Source of the DNA: Antarctobacter albus
GTDB taxonomy: Bacteria > Pseudomonadota > Alphaproteobacteria > Rhodobacterales > Rhodobacteraceae
DNA: 64,000 nucleotides
Direction: 5' to 3'
NCBI RefSeq assembly: GCF_900101505.1
Contig: NZ_FMZI01000005.1
Coordinates: 62,001-126,000, forward strand
The position numbers and the translations under genes were made by a program. The notes under the pieces were generated by a model. It did not search any database. It was not told the DNA's origin and saw only the letters and a program-made list of their open reading frames with translations. Shown piece by piece: positions 25,789-34,954 of this stretch; within the stretch, counting starts at the first letter, position 1; each line of letters opens with the position of its first letter.

Positions 25789-27150
25789 CTAAAGCGCCTC
25801 GGCCAGCTTGCGCGCCAGCGCGTTCTGCCGCGCCACCGCCGCGTCGATGTCAAAGCTGACGATCCGCCCGTCCTCGACCACCAACCGGCCCTCGACCAGA
25901 AGATACCGGACGCGCTGCGGTCCGGCCAGAAGCAGCGCCGCCGGATCCCAGCTACCGGCGCTTTCCAGCCCACCGACATCCCAGAGCGCGATATCCGCGC
26001 GTTTGCCCACCGCGATCTGGCCGCAATCGTCGCGGCCCAGCACCTGTGCCCCGCCGCGCGTGGCGATCCACAACGCCTCGCGCGCGCTCATGGCGTCGGC
26101 GCCGCGCGCCACTCGCTGCAACAGCATCGCCTGCCGCGCCTCGGCTGCGAGGTTGCCTGCGTCGTTGCTGGCCGATCCATCCACGCCCAGACCCACGCGC
26201 ACCCCCGCGTCGCGCATCGCGCGCACCGGGGCAATCCCGCTGCCAAGGCGACAGTTGGAACAGGGACAATGGGCGACGCCGGTTTTGGAACGCGCGAAAA
26301 GGTCGATCTCCTGCCCGTCCAGTTTCACGCAATGGGCGTGCCAGACATCCTCGCCGGTCCATCCAAGTTCCTCGGCGTATTGGCCGGGGCGACAGCCGAA
26401 CTGCGCCTGGGAATAGGCGATATCCTCGTCGTTTTCAGCCAGGTGCGTGTGCAGGCGCACGCCCTTGTCCCGGGCCAGGATCGCCGCGTCGCGCATCAGC
26501 TCTCGGCTGACCGAAAAGGGCGAACAGGGGGCGACGCCGACGCGCACCATCGCGCCCTCGGATGCGTCGTGAAAGGCGTCGATCACCCGGATGCAATCGT
26601 CGAGGATCGCCGCCTCACGTTCCACCAGAGAATCGGGCGGCAAACCACCATCGCTTTCGCCGATGCTCATGGCGCCGCGCGTAGGGTGAAACCGCAGCCC
26701 CACCTCGCGCGCCGCGGCGATGGTATCGTCCAGCCGCGCGCCATTGGGATAGAGATACAGGTGGTCCGAGGACATGGTGCAGCCCGAAAGGGCCAGTTCC
26801 GCCAGCCCCACCTGGGCCGAGACAAACATCTCTTCGGGACCGAACCGCGCCCAGATCGGGTAGAGCGTCTGCAGCCAGCCAAACAGCAGTGCGTCCTGCC
26901 CGCCCGGTACCGCGCGGGTCAGCGTCTGGTACAGGTGGTGGTGTGTGTTGACGAGGCCGGGCGTGGCCACGCAGGTGCCCGCCTCGACGATGCGCCCTGA
27001 GGTGGTCAGCCCCTGCCCGATCTGCGCGATCACGCCGTCGCGGATCAGGATATCGGCGCCGGTCAGTTCCCGCTTGTCGTCGTCCATGCACAGGACGGTC
27101 CGCGCGTTGCGGATCAGGATTTCGGTTTGTGCATTTGTGGATTGTGCCAT
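25789..27150 (-). CDS. Amidohydrolase, 8-oxoguanine deaminase-like
   Basis: A 453-residue metal-dependent deaminase of the amidohydrolase superfamily. The metal-binding NTHHHLYQTLTRAVPG motif followed by LFGWLQTLYPIWARF is characteristic of 8-oxoguanine deaminase and hydroxyatrazine-type hydrolases; other metal and catalytic residues are in LHTHLAENDEDI, WHAHCVKLD and GLGVDGSASNDAG. I infer deamination of an oxidised purine such as 8-oxoguanine; the triazine alternative is less likely. No linked purine catabolic genes are visible. Confidence 0.82.
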   Translation of the reverse strand: MAQSTNAQTEILIRNARTVLCMDDDKRELTGADILIRDGVIAQIGQGLTTSGRIVEAGTCVATPGLVNTHHHLYQTLTRAVPGGQDALLFGWLQTLYPIWARFGPEEMFVSAQVGLAELALSGCTMSSDHLYLYPNGARLDDTIAAAREVGLRFHPTRGAMSIGESDGGLPPDSLVEREAAILDDCIRVIDAFHDASEGAMVRVGVAPCSPFSVSRELMRDAAILARDKGVRLHTHLAENDEDIAYSQAQFGCRPGQYAEELGWTGEDVWHAHCVKLDGQEIDLFARSKTGVAHCPCSNCRLGSGIAPVRAMRDAGVRVGLGVDGSASNDAGNLAAEARQAMLLQRVARGADAMSAREALWIATRGGAQVLGRDDCGQIAVGKRADIALWDVGGLESAGSWDPAALLLAGPQRVRYLLVEGRLVVEDGRIVSFDIDAAVARQNALARKLAEAL

Positions 27151-27237
27151 GTCAGCCCCTCACGAAAGCCCTTTTCGATGAGAGACAGGGTGAGGCACGC
27201 CAGAAAAGGGAAGGACGCGTGACCGCCCGCGCCATTT

Positions 27238-28047
27238 TTAGCCCGCGGTGCGCAGCAGGTCCAGCGCCGCGGCGTGCAGCTCCGGCGTCGCGGCGGCAAG
27301 CGCACGGCCACCGTCATGCACCGGACCGCCTTCCCAATTGGTGACGATCCCGCCCGCCGCCTCGATCACGGCGATGGGCGCCTGGATGTCATAGGCTTGC
27401 AGCCCCGCCTCGATCACCAGGTCGATCTGGCCCGCTGCCAGCAGCGCGTAGGCGTAGCAATCCATGCCATAGCGCACCAGTCGCGCCCGTGCGGCCACGC
27501 GTTCGAACCCGGCGCGATCCTCGGGCGTGCCGACCTCGGGGAAGGTGGTGAAAAGGATCGCCTGGTCAATGGACTGCGTGCCGCGCACGGCCAGCGGACC
27601 TGCGTCGTGCGGCCCCGTGAAATCCGCGCGCGACAGGCCGCCGCGGAACCGCTCTTGCGTATAGGGCTGGGCGATGATGCCGTAGACCGGGCCGGTATCG
27701 TCGCGGACAGAGATCAGCACCCCCCATGTCGGGGTTCCCGCCAGGAAAGCGCGTGTGCCGTCGATCGGGTCAAGTACCCAAGTGAGACCGGTCGTGCCGG
27801 TCTGTGTGCCGTATTCCTCGCCCAGGATCGCATCGCCGGGGCGCCTGTCGGCAAGGACCGCGCGCATGGCCTGTTCGGCGGCGCGGTCGGCTGCGGTCAC
27901 CGGGTCGAACCCGGTGCCCGCGTCCTTGTTTTCGGCTGTCAGGCCGCGCTGGCGGAAAAAGGGCAGGATCGCCTTGCCTGCCGCGTCGGCCAAGGCCTCC
28001 GCCGTGTCGATCAGTTCCTTGGCAAGCTCCGACGGGATCCGGTCCAT
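27238..28047 (-). CDS. hisN: Histidinol-phosphatase, inositol monophosphatase family
   Basis: Probable histidinol-phosphate phosphatase (penultimate step of histidine synthesis) of the inositol monophosphatase fold, 269 residues. Metal-binding motifs are DPVTAADRAAE, GEEYG, WVLDPIDGT and the C-terminal QAYDIQAPIAVIEAAGG. The HisN assignment over other monophosphatases rests on the FFRQRGLTAENKDAGTGFDPVT N-terminal pattern. It is 49 nt downstream of the XRE regulator and may be cotranscribed. Confidence 0.85.
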   Translation of the reverse strand: MDRIPSELAKELIDTAEALADAAGKAILPFFRQRGLTAENKDAGTGFDPVTAADRAAEQAMRAVLADRRPGDAILGEEYGTQTGTTGLTWVLDPIDGTRAFLAGTPTWGVLISVRDDTGPVYGIIAQPYTQERFRGGLSRADFTGPHDAGPLAVRGTQSIDQAILFTTFPEVGTPEDRAGFERVAARARLVRYGMDCYAYALLAAGQIDLVIEAGLQAYDIQAPIAVIEAAGGIVTNWEGGPVHDGGRALAAATPELHAAALDLLRTAG

Positions 28048-28096
28048 ACGCCCCTCCTGTAACCCGGTTCCGGGCTACAGCAGCGGCGCGCAGGGC

Positions 28097-28471
28097 TCAA
28101 GCCACGTCGGACAGGACGCGCGCCAGTTCGAAGAGGCGGCGGCGCTGGTTTTCCGGGATCGCGTAATACGAGCGGACCAGGTCCAGGGCTTCCTTGTCGC
28201 CCATGATGTCTGCGGGCACGGACTCCGCAGCGCCCTCTTCGGCAGCGTTCTCGTTTTCGATGCCCTCGAAGAAGAAGCTGACCGGGACGTCCAGAGCCTC
28301 GGCGATGTCCCAGAGCCGCGAGGCGCTGACGCGGTTCGCGCCGGTCTCGTACTTCTGGATCTGCTGGAACTTGATGCCAACGCGTTCGGCCAGCTGCTGC
28401 TGCGTCATGCCGACGAGCCAGCGACGGTGCCTAATGCGTTTGCCGACGTGAACGTCAACGGGGTGCGCCAT
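28097..28471 (-). CDS. XRE-family transcriptional regulator
   Basis: A 124-residue helix-turn-helix regulator. The HTH spans about residues 9-65 (GKRIRHRRWLVGMTQQQLAERVG, then QIQKYETGANRVSASRLWDIAEAL), followed by DVPVSFFFEGIE. The C-terminal part is acidic then helical (ALDLVRSYYAIPENQRRRLF). Close relatives are widespread in alphaproteobacteria. Target genes unknown; divergent from the quinone oxidoreductase gene with a 293-nt AT-richer gap (28472-28764) in which I see no gene. Confidence 0.88.
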   Translation of the reverse strand: MAHPVDVHVGKRIRHRRWLVGMTQQQLAERVGIKFQQIQKYETGANRVSASRLWDIAEALDVPVSFFFEGIENENAAEEGAAESVPADIMGDKEALDLVRSYYAIPENQRRRLFELARVLSDVA

Positions 28472-28764
28472 CTGTGTCTTCCTGTTCTATGGGTGTGAAC
28501 AGATGAGCCGGGACCGTACCCCAAATCCCCCAGAACCAGCATCATCCTACACGTCTATGGCCTAATGTGCTACATCATAACGGTCCTCAAAATCAAGTCG
28601 CGCAACCACCTATTGATGGTGCACAGCGGGGAAAAACACGACAAAGTTGAACTTGACCGGAAAGCATTCGGTTACACTTCATTTTGCCGCAGGCCCCGGC
28701 GCGGGTGCTTTGCCTGAGGGGCAATCTCGGCTAGGCAATTGAAAAACCATATGCAGAGGATGGA

Positions 28765-29733
28765 ATGCGCGCCTTTTTCCTGACCGATCACGACACGCCC
28801 GCCCGCCTGAGCGATGTTGCAATACCCGAACCGGCAGAGGGTGAAATCCGCCTGAGGATCGCCGCCTGCGGACTGAATTTTGCGGATCTCCTGATGCAGA
28901 AAGGCACCTATCAGGACACGCCGGCCCTGCCTTTCGTGCTGGGAATGGAGGTTTCGGGAATCGTTGACGCAACGGCACCTGACGTCAAAGGCTTTGCGCC
29001 GGGTGACCGAGTCGCGGTCTTTGGCGGCCAGGGCGGGCTTGCGGACTACGGCTGTTTCTCGGCGGCGCGCGCGGTCAAGCTGCCCGACACGATGGGATGG
29101 ACCGATGCCGCCGGATTCCAGATCGCCTATGGCACCAGCCACCTTGCGCTGGATCATCGGGCACGCCTGCAGCCCGGCGAGACGCTGCTGGTGCTGGGCG
29201 CCGCGGGTGGCGTCGGGCTGACCGCCGTCGAGATCGGCAAGCTGATGGGCGCGCGTGTCGTGGCCTGCGCGCGCGGCGCCGACAAGCTGGAGGCGGCGAA
29301 ACAGGCAGGCGCCGACCACCTGATCGACGCCGAATCCGGCGACATCCGCGCCGAGATGAAGGCGCTTGGCGGGGCGGACGTGGTCTATGACCCGGTGGGC
29401 GGCGACCAGTTCACCGCCGCTTTCCGGTCGTGCAACCCCGAGGGGCGCCTGCTGAGCATCGGCTTTGCAAGCGGCGACGTGCCGCAAATCAAGGCCAATC
29501 ACCTGATGGTCAAGAACCTTTCGGTCATGGGCCTGTACTGGGGCGGCTACCTGGCCTTCCGGCCCGATGTGCTGACCGGATCGCTGGCGCAGCTGATGGC
29601 CTGGCATGGCGAGGGACGGTTGAAACCGCATATCAGCCACGTCCTGCCGCTGGAGCAGGCCGCCGAAGGGATGGAATTGCTGCGCAGCCGAAAATCGACC
29701 GGCAAGGTGGTCATCACCATCGCCGATCTCTGA
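28765..29733 (+). CDS. NADPH:quinone oxidoreductase-like MDR enzyme
   Basis: A 322-residue zinc-independent medium-chain dehydrogenase/reductase of the quinone oxidoreductase (zeta-crystallin-like) group. Catalytic-domain motifs are GLNFADLLMQKGTY and FVLGMEVSGIVD; the NADPH Rossmann motif is LVLGAAGGVGLTAVEIGKLMG; a DVVYDPVGG block follows. It probably reduces quinones or enals with NADPH. Monocistronic, ended by a hairpin at 29763-29793. Confidence 0.9.
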   Translation: MRAFFLTDHDTPARLSDVAIPEPAEGEIRLRIAACGLNFADLLMQKGTYQDTPALPFVLGMEVSGIVDATAPDVKGFAPGDRVAVFGGQGGLADYGCFSAARAVKLPDTMGWTDAAGFQIAYGTSHLALDHRARLQPGETLLVLGAAGGVGLTAVEIGKLMGARVVACARGADKLEAAKQAGADHLIDAESGDIRAEMKALGGADVVYDPVGGDQFTAAFRSCNPEGRLLSIGFASGDVPQIKANHLMVKNLSVMGLYWGGYLAFRPDVLTGSLAQLMAWHGEGRLKPHISHVLPLEQAAEGMELLRSRKSTGKVVITIADL

Positions 29734-29762
29734 CCCTCAGCGACAGGCCTTTTCTGAAAACC

Positions 29763-29793
29763 AGAGGGCGGCCCTGCTTATCGGCCGCCCTCT
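29763..29793. terminator. 11-bp hairpin between convergent genes
   Basis: AGAGGGCGGCC (29763-29773) pairs with GGCCGCCCTCT (29783-29793) around a 9-nt loop. It lies just after the quinone oxidoreductase stop and just before the end of the TonB-receptor remnant, so it can terminate either. A short A-rich run precedes it. Confidence 0.75.
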
Positions 29794-29798
29794 CCGCC

Positions 29799-30788
29799 TC
29801 AGAACCGCAGGTTTGCGGTGAGGGAAATCGTCCGGCCCGGCTCGTTCAGGGGGACGACGTTGCCAAGGCCAAGGTCGTCAGCGCTGCGGCTGGCATAGGT
29901 CTGGTCAAAAAGGTTCTCGACGCCCAGCCGCACCTCCAGCCCCTCGGCAAAGACGCTGGGCGGCCCGACCACCTCGGGACGGGCTGAGAGAATCCCGCCG
30001 GGACCGGCCTGGGCTGACCGACTGCCGGTGTCCTGGGTGTCCTGGGTGTCAGAGGTGAAGGAGAACTTGAGCACATAGGCCGACAGGTCCGCCTCCGTGC
30101 CCGCCACGGTCTTGCCGTCGCCATCCTTGTAATCGTCGCCGGTCTGGCGGGTGCCGCTGAGTAGCCACTCAAACCGCTCTTCCTGTCCGAACAGGGTGAG
30201 CAAGCGCCGGAAGCCCTGCCCGTTGCTGCCGCCGCGCAGCGAGGTCAGCCCGCCAAGACGTTCGCCCGGTTCCAGGAAATCGCGTGCGTCCTTGGTGGTA
30301 TCGGCCAGGCCCCCGGCCAGGGCGTTCGGCCCGGCGTCGGCGGGGCCGATGCCCTCGCTGCCCTCGACCGATTTCAGCAGCGCCGGGTCAAAGAGGATAT
30401 TGCCGGTGTGGTGAAAGGCGGACTTGTTCTTCCGCGCAGCGTCGATGGTGACAGAGAGCAGGCTTTCCTCGATCCCGTTGACGACGACCTTTTGCGCGAT
30501 GGCCGCGCCACCATTGACGGCAACCGAGGATTCGCCCCGGAAGACATCGGCCACCGAGACCGGATTGCGCTGCTCCAGCTGCTCCTCGTCGATCCTTTGG
30601 TTGCACAGCAGCGTCTGGGCTGGCTCGGGAATGATGCGAAGCGTGCCCAGGAACACCGGGTCGGTGCCCAGCAGAAAGGCCCGCGCCCAGTCGGTCCGGT
30701 CATATTGTCCCCTCGCATCGTGATGTCCGAGCAGCTGGATGACCTTCAGGGACAGGCTGTCTGGCGTGCTATTTTGTTTTCCGGGCAA
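29799..30788 (-). pseudogene. TonB-dependent receptor remnant with large internal deletion
   Basis: The reading frame holds pieces of an outer-membrane TonB-dependent receptor: a plug domain (IDEEQLEQRNPVSVADVF, QKVVVNGIEESLLSVTID, FHHTGNILFDP, ADAGPNALAGGLADTTKDA), the first barrel strands (SLRGGSNGQGFRRLLTLFG, then GGILSARPEVVG), and finally the C-terminal strand LGVENLFDQTYA ending in aromatic Phe (SLTANLRF). About half of the usual 650 or more residues are missing between the early barrel and the end. There is no signal peptide and the only start is TTG. A tandem 9-bp duplication (30029-30047, TQDTQD) sits near the junction. It should be non-functional; the plug resembles heme receptors. 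Confidence 0.75.
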
Positions 30789-30871
30789 TTAGTTGACAAA
30801 AAGAATCAATTCAAGAAATCCCGAGACACGGGCCGCGCTGACCAATGCCCCGGGCGGGTTGGCAGGTCCGA

Positions 30872-31846
30872 TCAACCCCGTTCCTTGGCCCAGACCATGT
30901 CGATCATCGCCTGGGTGCCGCGCGAGAACTCCAGCGGACAGGGGTAATGCGCCTTGTCCAGGACGCTGGTGTTGAAGGCCTCGACCTGGTGGACATAGTG
31001 GTTGTCCGCCGGAAAGCGGTGCACCGTCTCGACCAGGTCCTTAGATTGTACCGTGACCCGCGCCTCGCCGTAGACGCCGGCGTTGAAGGGCGCGGTCAGC
31101 TTCATCACACCCTCTTCGCCGTGAAAGACCACCTCTTGCCAGGGCGCCATCCGCATCGAGACCACGCCGGTATAGTGGAACGAGGGGAAACGCGCGGTGA
31201 TATGCGTCCAGACGTCCACGTCGTTTTCGCGCTCGACCACGGCCGAGAGGATCTCGTCCGGCTCTTCCCCGGTCACGAAACGCGTCGCGCCGTAGATGTA
31301 GACGCCGATGTCCGGCACCGCGCCGCCGCCGGTGTCGGGCCGGTTGCGGATGTTCTGACCATCGGCGCGGTTGTCGTAGGAAAAGGCCGCCGAGACCCGC
31401 ACCAGCTTGCCGATGGCGCCCTCCTGGTACAACTGGCTGGCCTTGTGCCACTGCGGATGGTGCACGATCATGTAGGCCTCTGCCGCAAGCAGCCCGGTTT
31501 CGTCGCGTTTGGCGATCACCGGGTCGAACTCTGCCGCCGTCATCGCCAGTGGTTTCTCGACCAGCACATGTTTGCCCGCCTCCAGCGCCTTGAGCGCCCA
31601 TTCGACATGCAGGTGGTTGGGCAGAGGAATGTAGACCGCGTCGATCCCGGGGTCCGCCAGCAGGGCGTCATAGCTGTCGTGCACGGTCAGCCCCGGCGCT
31701 AGCGCGGCAAAGGGCGCGGCCTTGTCGGGCGAGGAGGTCGCCAGCGCCGCCAGCCGACCGCGCCGCCCCATGTGAATGGCCGGCCCCATGTGTTCGCGCG
31801 CGAATTTCGCCGCGCCCAGAATGCCCCAGCGAACGTGATCGGTCAT
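30872..31846 (-). CDS. Gfo/Idh/MocA family oxidoreductase
   Basis: A 324-residue NAD(P)-dependent sugar-type oxidoreductase. The Rossmann fold is at WGILGAAKFAREHMGPAI, followed by DAVYIPLPNHLHVEWALKALEAGKHVLVEKPLA, which contains the EKP catalytic lysine. The C-terminal domain has FSYDNRADGQNIRNRPDTGGGAVPDIG. Substrate unknown, probably a sugar or cyclitol. It is divergent from the leucine-rich-repeat gene. Confidence 0.9.
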   Translation of the reverse strand: MTDHVRWGILGAAKFAREHMGPAIHMGRRGRLAALATSSPDKAAPFAALAPGLTVHDSYDALLADPGIDAVYIPLPNHLHVEWALKALEAGKHVLVEKPLAMTAAEFDPVIAKRDETGLLAAEAYMIVHHPQWHKASQLYQEGAIGKLVRVSAAFSYDNRADGQNIRNRPDTGGGAVPDIGVYIYGATRFVTGEEPDEILSAVVERENDVDVWTHITARFPSFHYTGVVSMRMAPWQEVVFHGEEGVMKLTAPFNAGVYGEARVTVQSKDLVETVHRFPADNHYVHQVEAFNTSVLDKAHYPCPLEFSRGTQAMIDMVWAKERG

Positions 31847-31971
31847 GTCTCTCTCCCAGATTTGTTAGCGCCAACCCTACCCCAAGCGGAGGGGCCTGAA
31901 AACGCCGCATTGACCTCTGGCGATGGCCACGGCATCCGCTCTGAAGATCATTGGTTGATGGGTGCCGATCC

Positions 31972-33051
31972 ATGCTGCGCAGAGTTTTCATTGCACTTTC
32001 CATTGTTGCAGGAAGCGTCGCCGGAACCGCCTTGGCGCAGGACTGCCTGCCCATTGGCAACAGTTGCATTTCACCAGAGGACAGAAGGATCGTTCTTGGC
32101 CCCGCGGAACTGGACGAGCTGTCAAAACTTGCCGCGGCCACATGGGTGCAGTCGCTGGAACTGGCCGGCAACGGCGATCCCGCCCTCGTCGTCGATCTGG
32201 CCGCGCTGAACGTGCTGACGGACCTTGGCGCCCTACGGGTCCAGGACCTTCCCGGCGCGCGCTGGGACGGGTTGGACCTGCCCACGCTGCAGGCCCTTCG
32301 CCTGCAGGACAATGAGATCAGCAATTTCGCCTTTCTCGACGGACTGCCAGCGCTTCGGGGGCTATGGATCAAGGACTCCCTCGGCCTGTCGGATCTGCCC
32401 CGGGCGACGCTGGGCCGGATCGAGAACTTGCGCCTGAACGGCCCGGACCTGTACGACATCAAGGCCGACGGCGCGATGATCAACCTCAAGATCCTGGGGT
32501 TCAACGGCGTTTCCCTGCCCGACCTCGCGGGCCTTGGCCCGACCCCCGCCCTGGAACTGCTCAACATCGACGGCGAGGATATCATCAGTCTCGACGGGCT
32601 GATCCTGGGACCCGCTTTCCGCGAGCTATGGGCGGAAGGCGCCAGCCTGACGGATATTTCAGCCCTGGCTCCGGCGGATAACCTGGAGGTGCTCAGGGGC
32701 AAGAACAGCCAGATCGGGGATATTTCCGCCCTCGCGGGCAAGAACAAGCTGCAGACCCTGTTCCTGACCGGCAGCCAGGTCAGTGACCTCTCGCCTCTCG
32801 CGGGCCTTCAATCGCTGCAATTGCTCAGCTTTTCGGATACGCCGGTGACAGATATTTCCGCCCTATCCAACCTGCCCGAGCTGGTGGCGATCTACATGAA
32901 CATCACGCGGGTCACGGATTTCACGCCGCTGCTGGACACGCCCACCGACATCATGCTGCGGATCAACAGCGACCGCATCCTGATGAGCAGCCAGTTGCCC
33001 GGTTTCATCGCCGAGGAAGGCTGGAAGCGCGGCCCGCTCTACCAGAAATGA
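31972..33051 (+). CDS. Secreted leucine-rich repeat protein
   Basis: A 359-residue exported protein with a signal peptide (LRRVFIALSIVAGSVAGTALA) and at least eight leucine-rich repeats of the internalin type: LQALRLQDNEISNFAFLDGL, LEVLRGKNSQIGDISALAGK, LQTLFLTGSQVSDLSPLAGL, LQLLSFSDTPVTDISALSNL. A Cys pair (DCLPIGNSC) near the mature N-terminus may form a disulfide cap. Start is the ATG at 31972, since the frame extends upstream only to a TTG. Binding partner unknown. Confidence 0.88.
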   Translation: MLRRVFIALSIVAGSVAGTALAQDCLPIGNSCISPEDRRIVLGPAELDELSKLAAATWVQSLELAGNGDPALVVDLAALNVLTDLGALRVQDLPGARWDGLDLPTLQALRLQDNEISNFAFLDGLPALRGLWIKDSLGLSDLPRATLGRIENLRLNGPDLYDIKADGAMINLKILGFNGVSLPDLAGLGPTPALELLNIDGEDIISLDGLILGPAFRELWAEGASLTDISALAPADNLEVLRGKNSQIGDISALAGKNKLQTLFLTGSQVSDLSPLAGLQSLQLLSFSDTPVTDISALSNLPELVAIYMNITRVTDFTPLLDTPTDIMLRINSDRILMSSQLPGFIAEEGWKRGPLYQK

Positions 33052-33078
33052 TCCCCCGCACAGGGCGGCGGAGATGAA

Positions 33079-33103
33079 AAAGGCGGGGCATTGCCCCGCC
33101 TTT
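33079..33103. terminator. Bidirectional rho-independent terminator
   Basis: AAAGGCGGGGC (33079-33089), loop ATT, GCCCCGCCTTT (33093-33103). It lies between the leucine-rich-repeat gene and the convergent rpoH gene, with A- and T-tracts on both sides, so it should serve both strands. Confidence 0.85.
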
Positions 33104-33129
33104 CGCGTTCAACGGAGGGAGAAACCGTC

Positions 33130-34026
33130 TCAGACAGCCGACAGCATCCCCTGTTCCCTGGCAAGGTCGCGCATCCGCTTTTGCAGCTTCTCGAAGGCGC
33201 GGACCTCGATCTGGCGGATACGTTCGCGCGAGACGTCGTACTGGCCGGACAGTTCTTCCAGCGTGACCGCCGATTCCGCCAGCCGGCGCTGGGTCAGGAT
33301 GTCCTTTTCCCGGTCGTTCAGGACATCCATCGCCTCGGCCAGCAGGGCGCGGCGCGCCTCAAGCTCGTCACGCTCGGCGTAATCCTCGGCCTGATCGGCA
33401 TCCTCGTCTTCCAGCCAGTCCTGCCACTGCATCGTGCCTTCGCCTTCGGAGCCGACGGTGGCGTTCAGCGAGGCATCGCCGCCGGACAGGCGCCGGTTCA
33501 TCGAGATCACCTCATCCTCGGTCACACCAAGGTCGGTGGCGATCTTCTCGACATGTTCGGGCCGCAGGTCGCCGTCTTCCAGCGCGCCGATGCGGCTCTT
33601 GGCCTTGCGCAGGTTGAAGAACAGCTTTTTCTGCGCGCTGGTCGTGCCCAGTTTGACAAGGCTCCAGGACCGCAGGATGTATTCCTGGATCGAGGCGCGG
33701 ATCCACCACATCGCGTAGGTGGCCAGCCGGAAGCCCTTTTCCGGATCAAAGCGTTTCACCGCCTGCATCAGGCCCACGTTGGCCTCGGAGATCACCTCGG
33801 CCTGGGGCAGGCCATAACCGCGGTAGCCCATCGCGATCTTGGCCGCCAGGCGCAGGTGCGAGGTGACCATCTTGTGTGCGGCCTCGGTGTCCTCGTTCTC
33901 GACCCAGCGCTTGGCCAGCATGTATTCCTCTTCCGGCTCCAGAAGCGGGAACTTCCGGATTTCCTGGAGGTAGCGGCTCAGACCCGCTTCCGGCGAGGGC
34001 GCCGGGAGATTTGCATAGTTCGACAT
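33130..34026 (-). CDS. rpoH: RNA polymerase sigma-32 factor RpoH
   Basis: Heat-shock sigma factor of 298 residues. Region 2 contains AEVISEANVGLMQAVKRFDP and GFRLATYAMWWIRASIQEYIL; the RpoH box QKKLFFNLRKAKSRI follows; region 4 holds VTLEELSGQYDVSRERIRQIEVRAFEKLQ. All are diagnostic of sigma-32. Start is ATG at 34026 with GGAGGG upstream. Alphaproteobacteria often have more than one RpoH; which paralogue this is cannot be told. A sigma-32-like promoter lies upstream at 34074-34103. Confidence 0.95.
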   Translation of the reverse strand: MSNYANLPAPSPEAGLSRYLQEIRKFPLLEPEEEYMLAKRWVENEDTEAAHKMVTSHLRLAAKIAMGYRGYGLPQAEVISEANVGLMQAVKRFDPEKGFRLATYAMWWIRASIQEYILRSWSLVKLGTTSAQKKLFFNLRKAKSRIGALEDGDLRPEHVEKIATDLGVTEDEVISMNRRLSGGDASLNATVGSEGEGTMQWQDWLEDEDADQAEDYAERDELEARRALLAEAMDVLNDREKDILTQRRLAESAVTLEELSGQYDVSRERIRQIEVRAFEKLQKRMRDLAREQGMLSAV

Positions 34027-34073
34027 CTTGTCTGTTCCCTCCGTTCGGACCCGCATGTTACGGGCTTTAACAT

Positions 34074-34103
34074 CAGGTAGGAACCTGAACCGAATAGTTC
34101 AAG
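34074..34103 (-). promoter_or_regulatory. Possible sigma-32 promoter and inverted repeat upstream of rpoH
   Basis: Reading the minus strand, CTTG (34103-34100) is followed 18 nt later by CCTACCTG, close to the alphaproteobacterial heat-shock pattern CTTG-N17-18-CYTATNT. The -35 overlaps the inverted repeat TGAAC-N6-GTTCA (34086-34101). Farther upstream lies TGACGACGTCA (34144-34154). The wider gap 34027-34309 is AT-rich and contains no gene I can see. Confidence 0.4.
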
Positions 34104-34309
34104 TCCCGCATCCGTTAGCGTTAGCGCAGTTAAGCTCGATAGGTGACGACGTCATCCATTATGTCATAGCGTCACAGAGACGTGCTCGGTTCCTGATGAG
34201 TTGAAACATATACGTTTACGCATGATTATAGTGCAAAATACGCGGATAATCAAATCTATTCGCATGGGATAGCAGGGCACATCCGTCCATCTGCAAGAAA
34301 GACGCCACC

Positions 34310-34951
34310 ATGCAAGCCCTCGCTCCCTCGCCTGTTCATGTCCGCACAGCCGGTGCGCTCTACCTCGTGATCATCCTTAGTGGCCTGACCGCAGAGATCG
34401 CCCTGCGTGGCCCCCTGCTTGCCGGCTCACCGCAAGAAATCGCAGCGGCCATCGGCGCAAACCTGCCGCAGTTCCGGCTGAGCCTTCTGGCGGACGTCGT
34501 CATGCTGCTCGCGGATATCGCTTTGGCGCTGCTGTTCTTCGCCATGCTGCGTGACAGGGCCGAGGGGCTGGCCCGCGCGGCGATGGTCTTTCGGCTGGGA
34601 CAGGCGGTGCTGATCGGCGCCAGCCTGATCGTCCTGGCCAGCGCCCCTGCCCTGCTGGCGGACTTGCCGCGCATGGCCGTCCACATGACAGAGATGCACG
34701 CCCTGGGCTATGACATCGGGCTGATCCTCTTCGGCGTGAACAGCCTTTTGATGGCGCGCCTGCTGTCGCTGGGCGCCACGCCTCGGATCATCGCGCTCGG
34801 CATCGCGGCGGCGGGCCTCGTCTACCTCACCGGCAGCCTGCTGCGCCTGACCGCCCCGCTGCTGTCAGAGGCCTTCCAGCCCGCCTACCTGGTCTGCATC
34901 CTGGCCGAAAGCGCGCTTTGCCTCTGGCTCTTGATCACGGGCAGGACCTGA
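34310..34951 (+). CDS. DUF4386 family membrane protein
   Basis: A 213-residue integral membrane protein with about six hydrophobic segments. The opening VRTAGALYLVIILSGLTAEI and the segment around VMLLADIALALLFFAMLRD resemble the DUF4386 family. Function unknown. It has its own AT-rich upstream region shared divergently with rpoH, and converges with the cupin gene. Confidence 0.75.
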   Translation: MQALAPSPVHVRTAGALYLVIILSGLTAEIALRGPLLAGSPQEIAAAIGANLPQFRLSLLADVVMLLADIALALLFFAMLRDRAEGLARAAMVFRLGQAVLIGASLIVLASAPALLADLPRMAVHMTEMHALGYDIGLILFGVNSLLMARLLSLGATPRIIALGIAAAGLVYLTGSLLRLTAPLLSEAFQPAYLVCILAESALCLWLLITGRT

Positions 34952-34954
34952 GCC

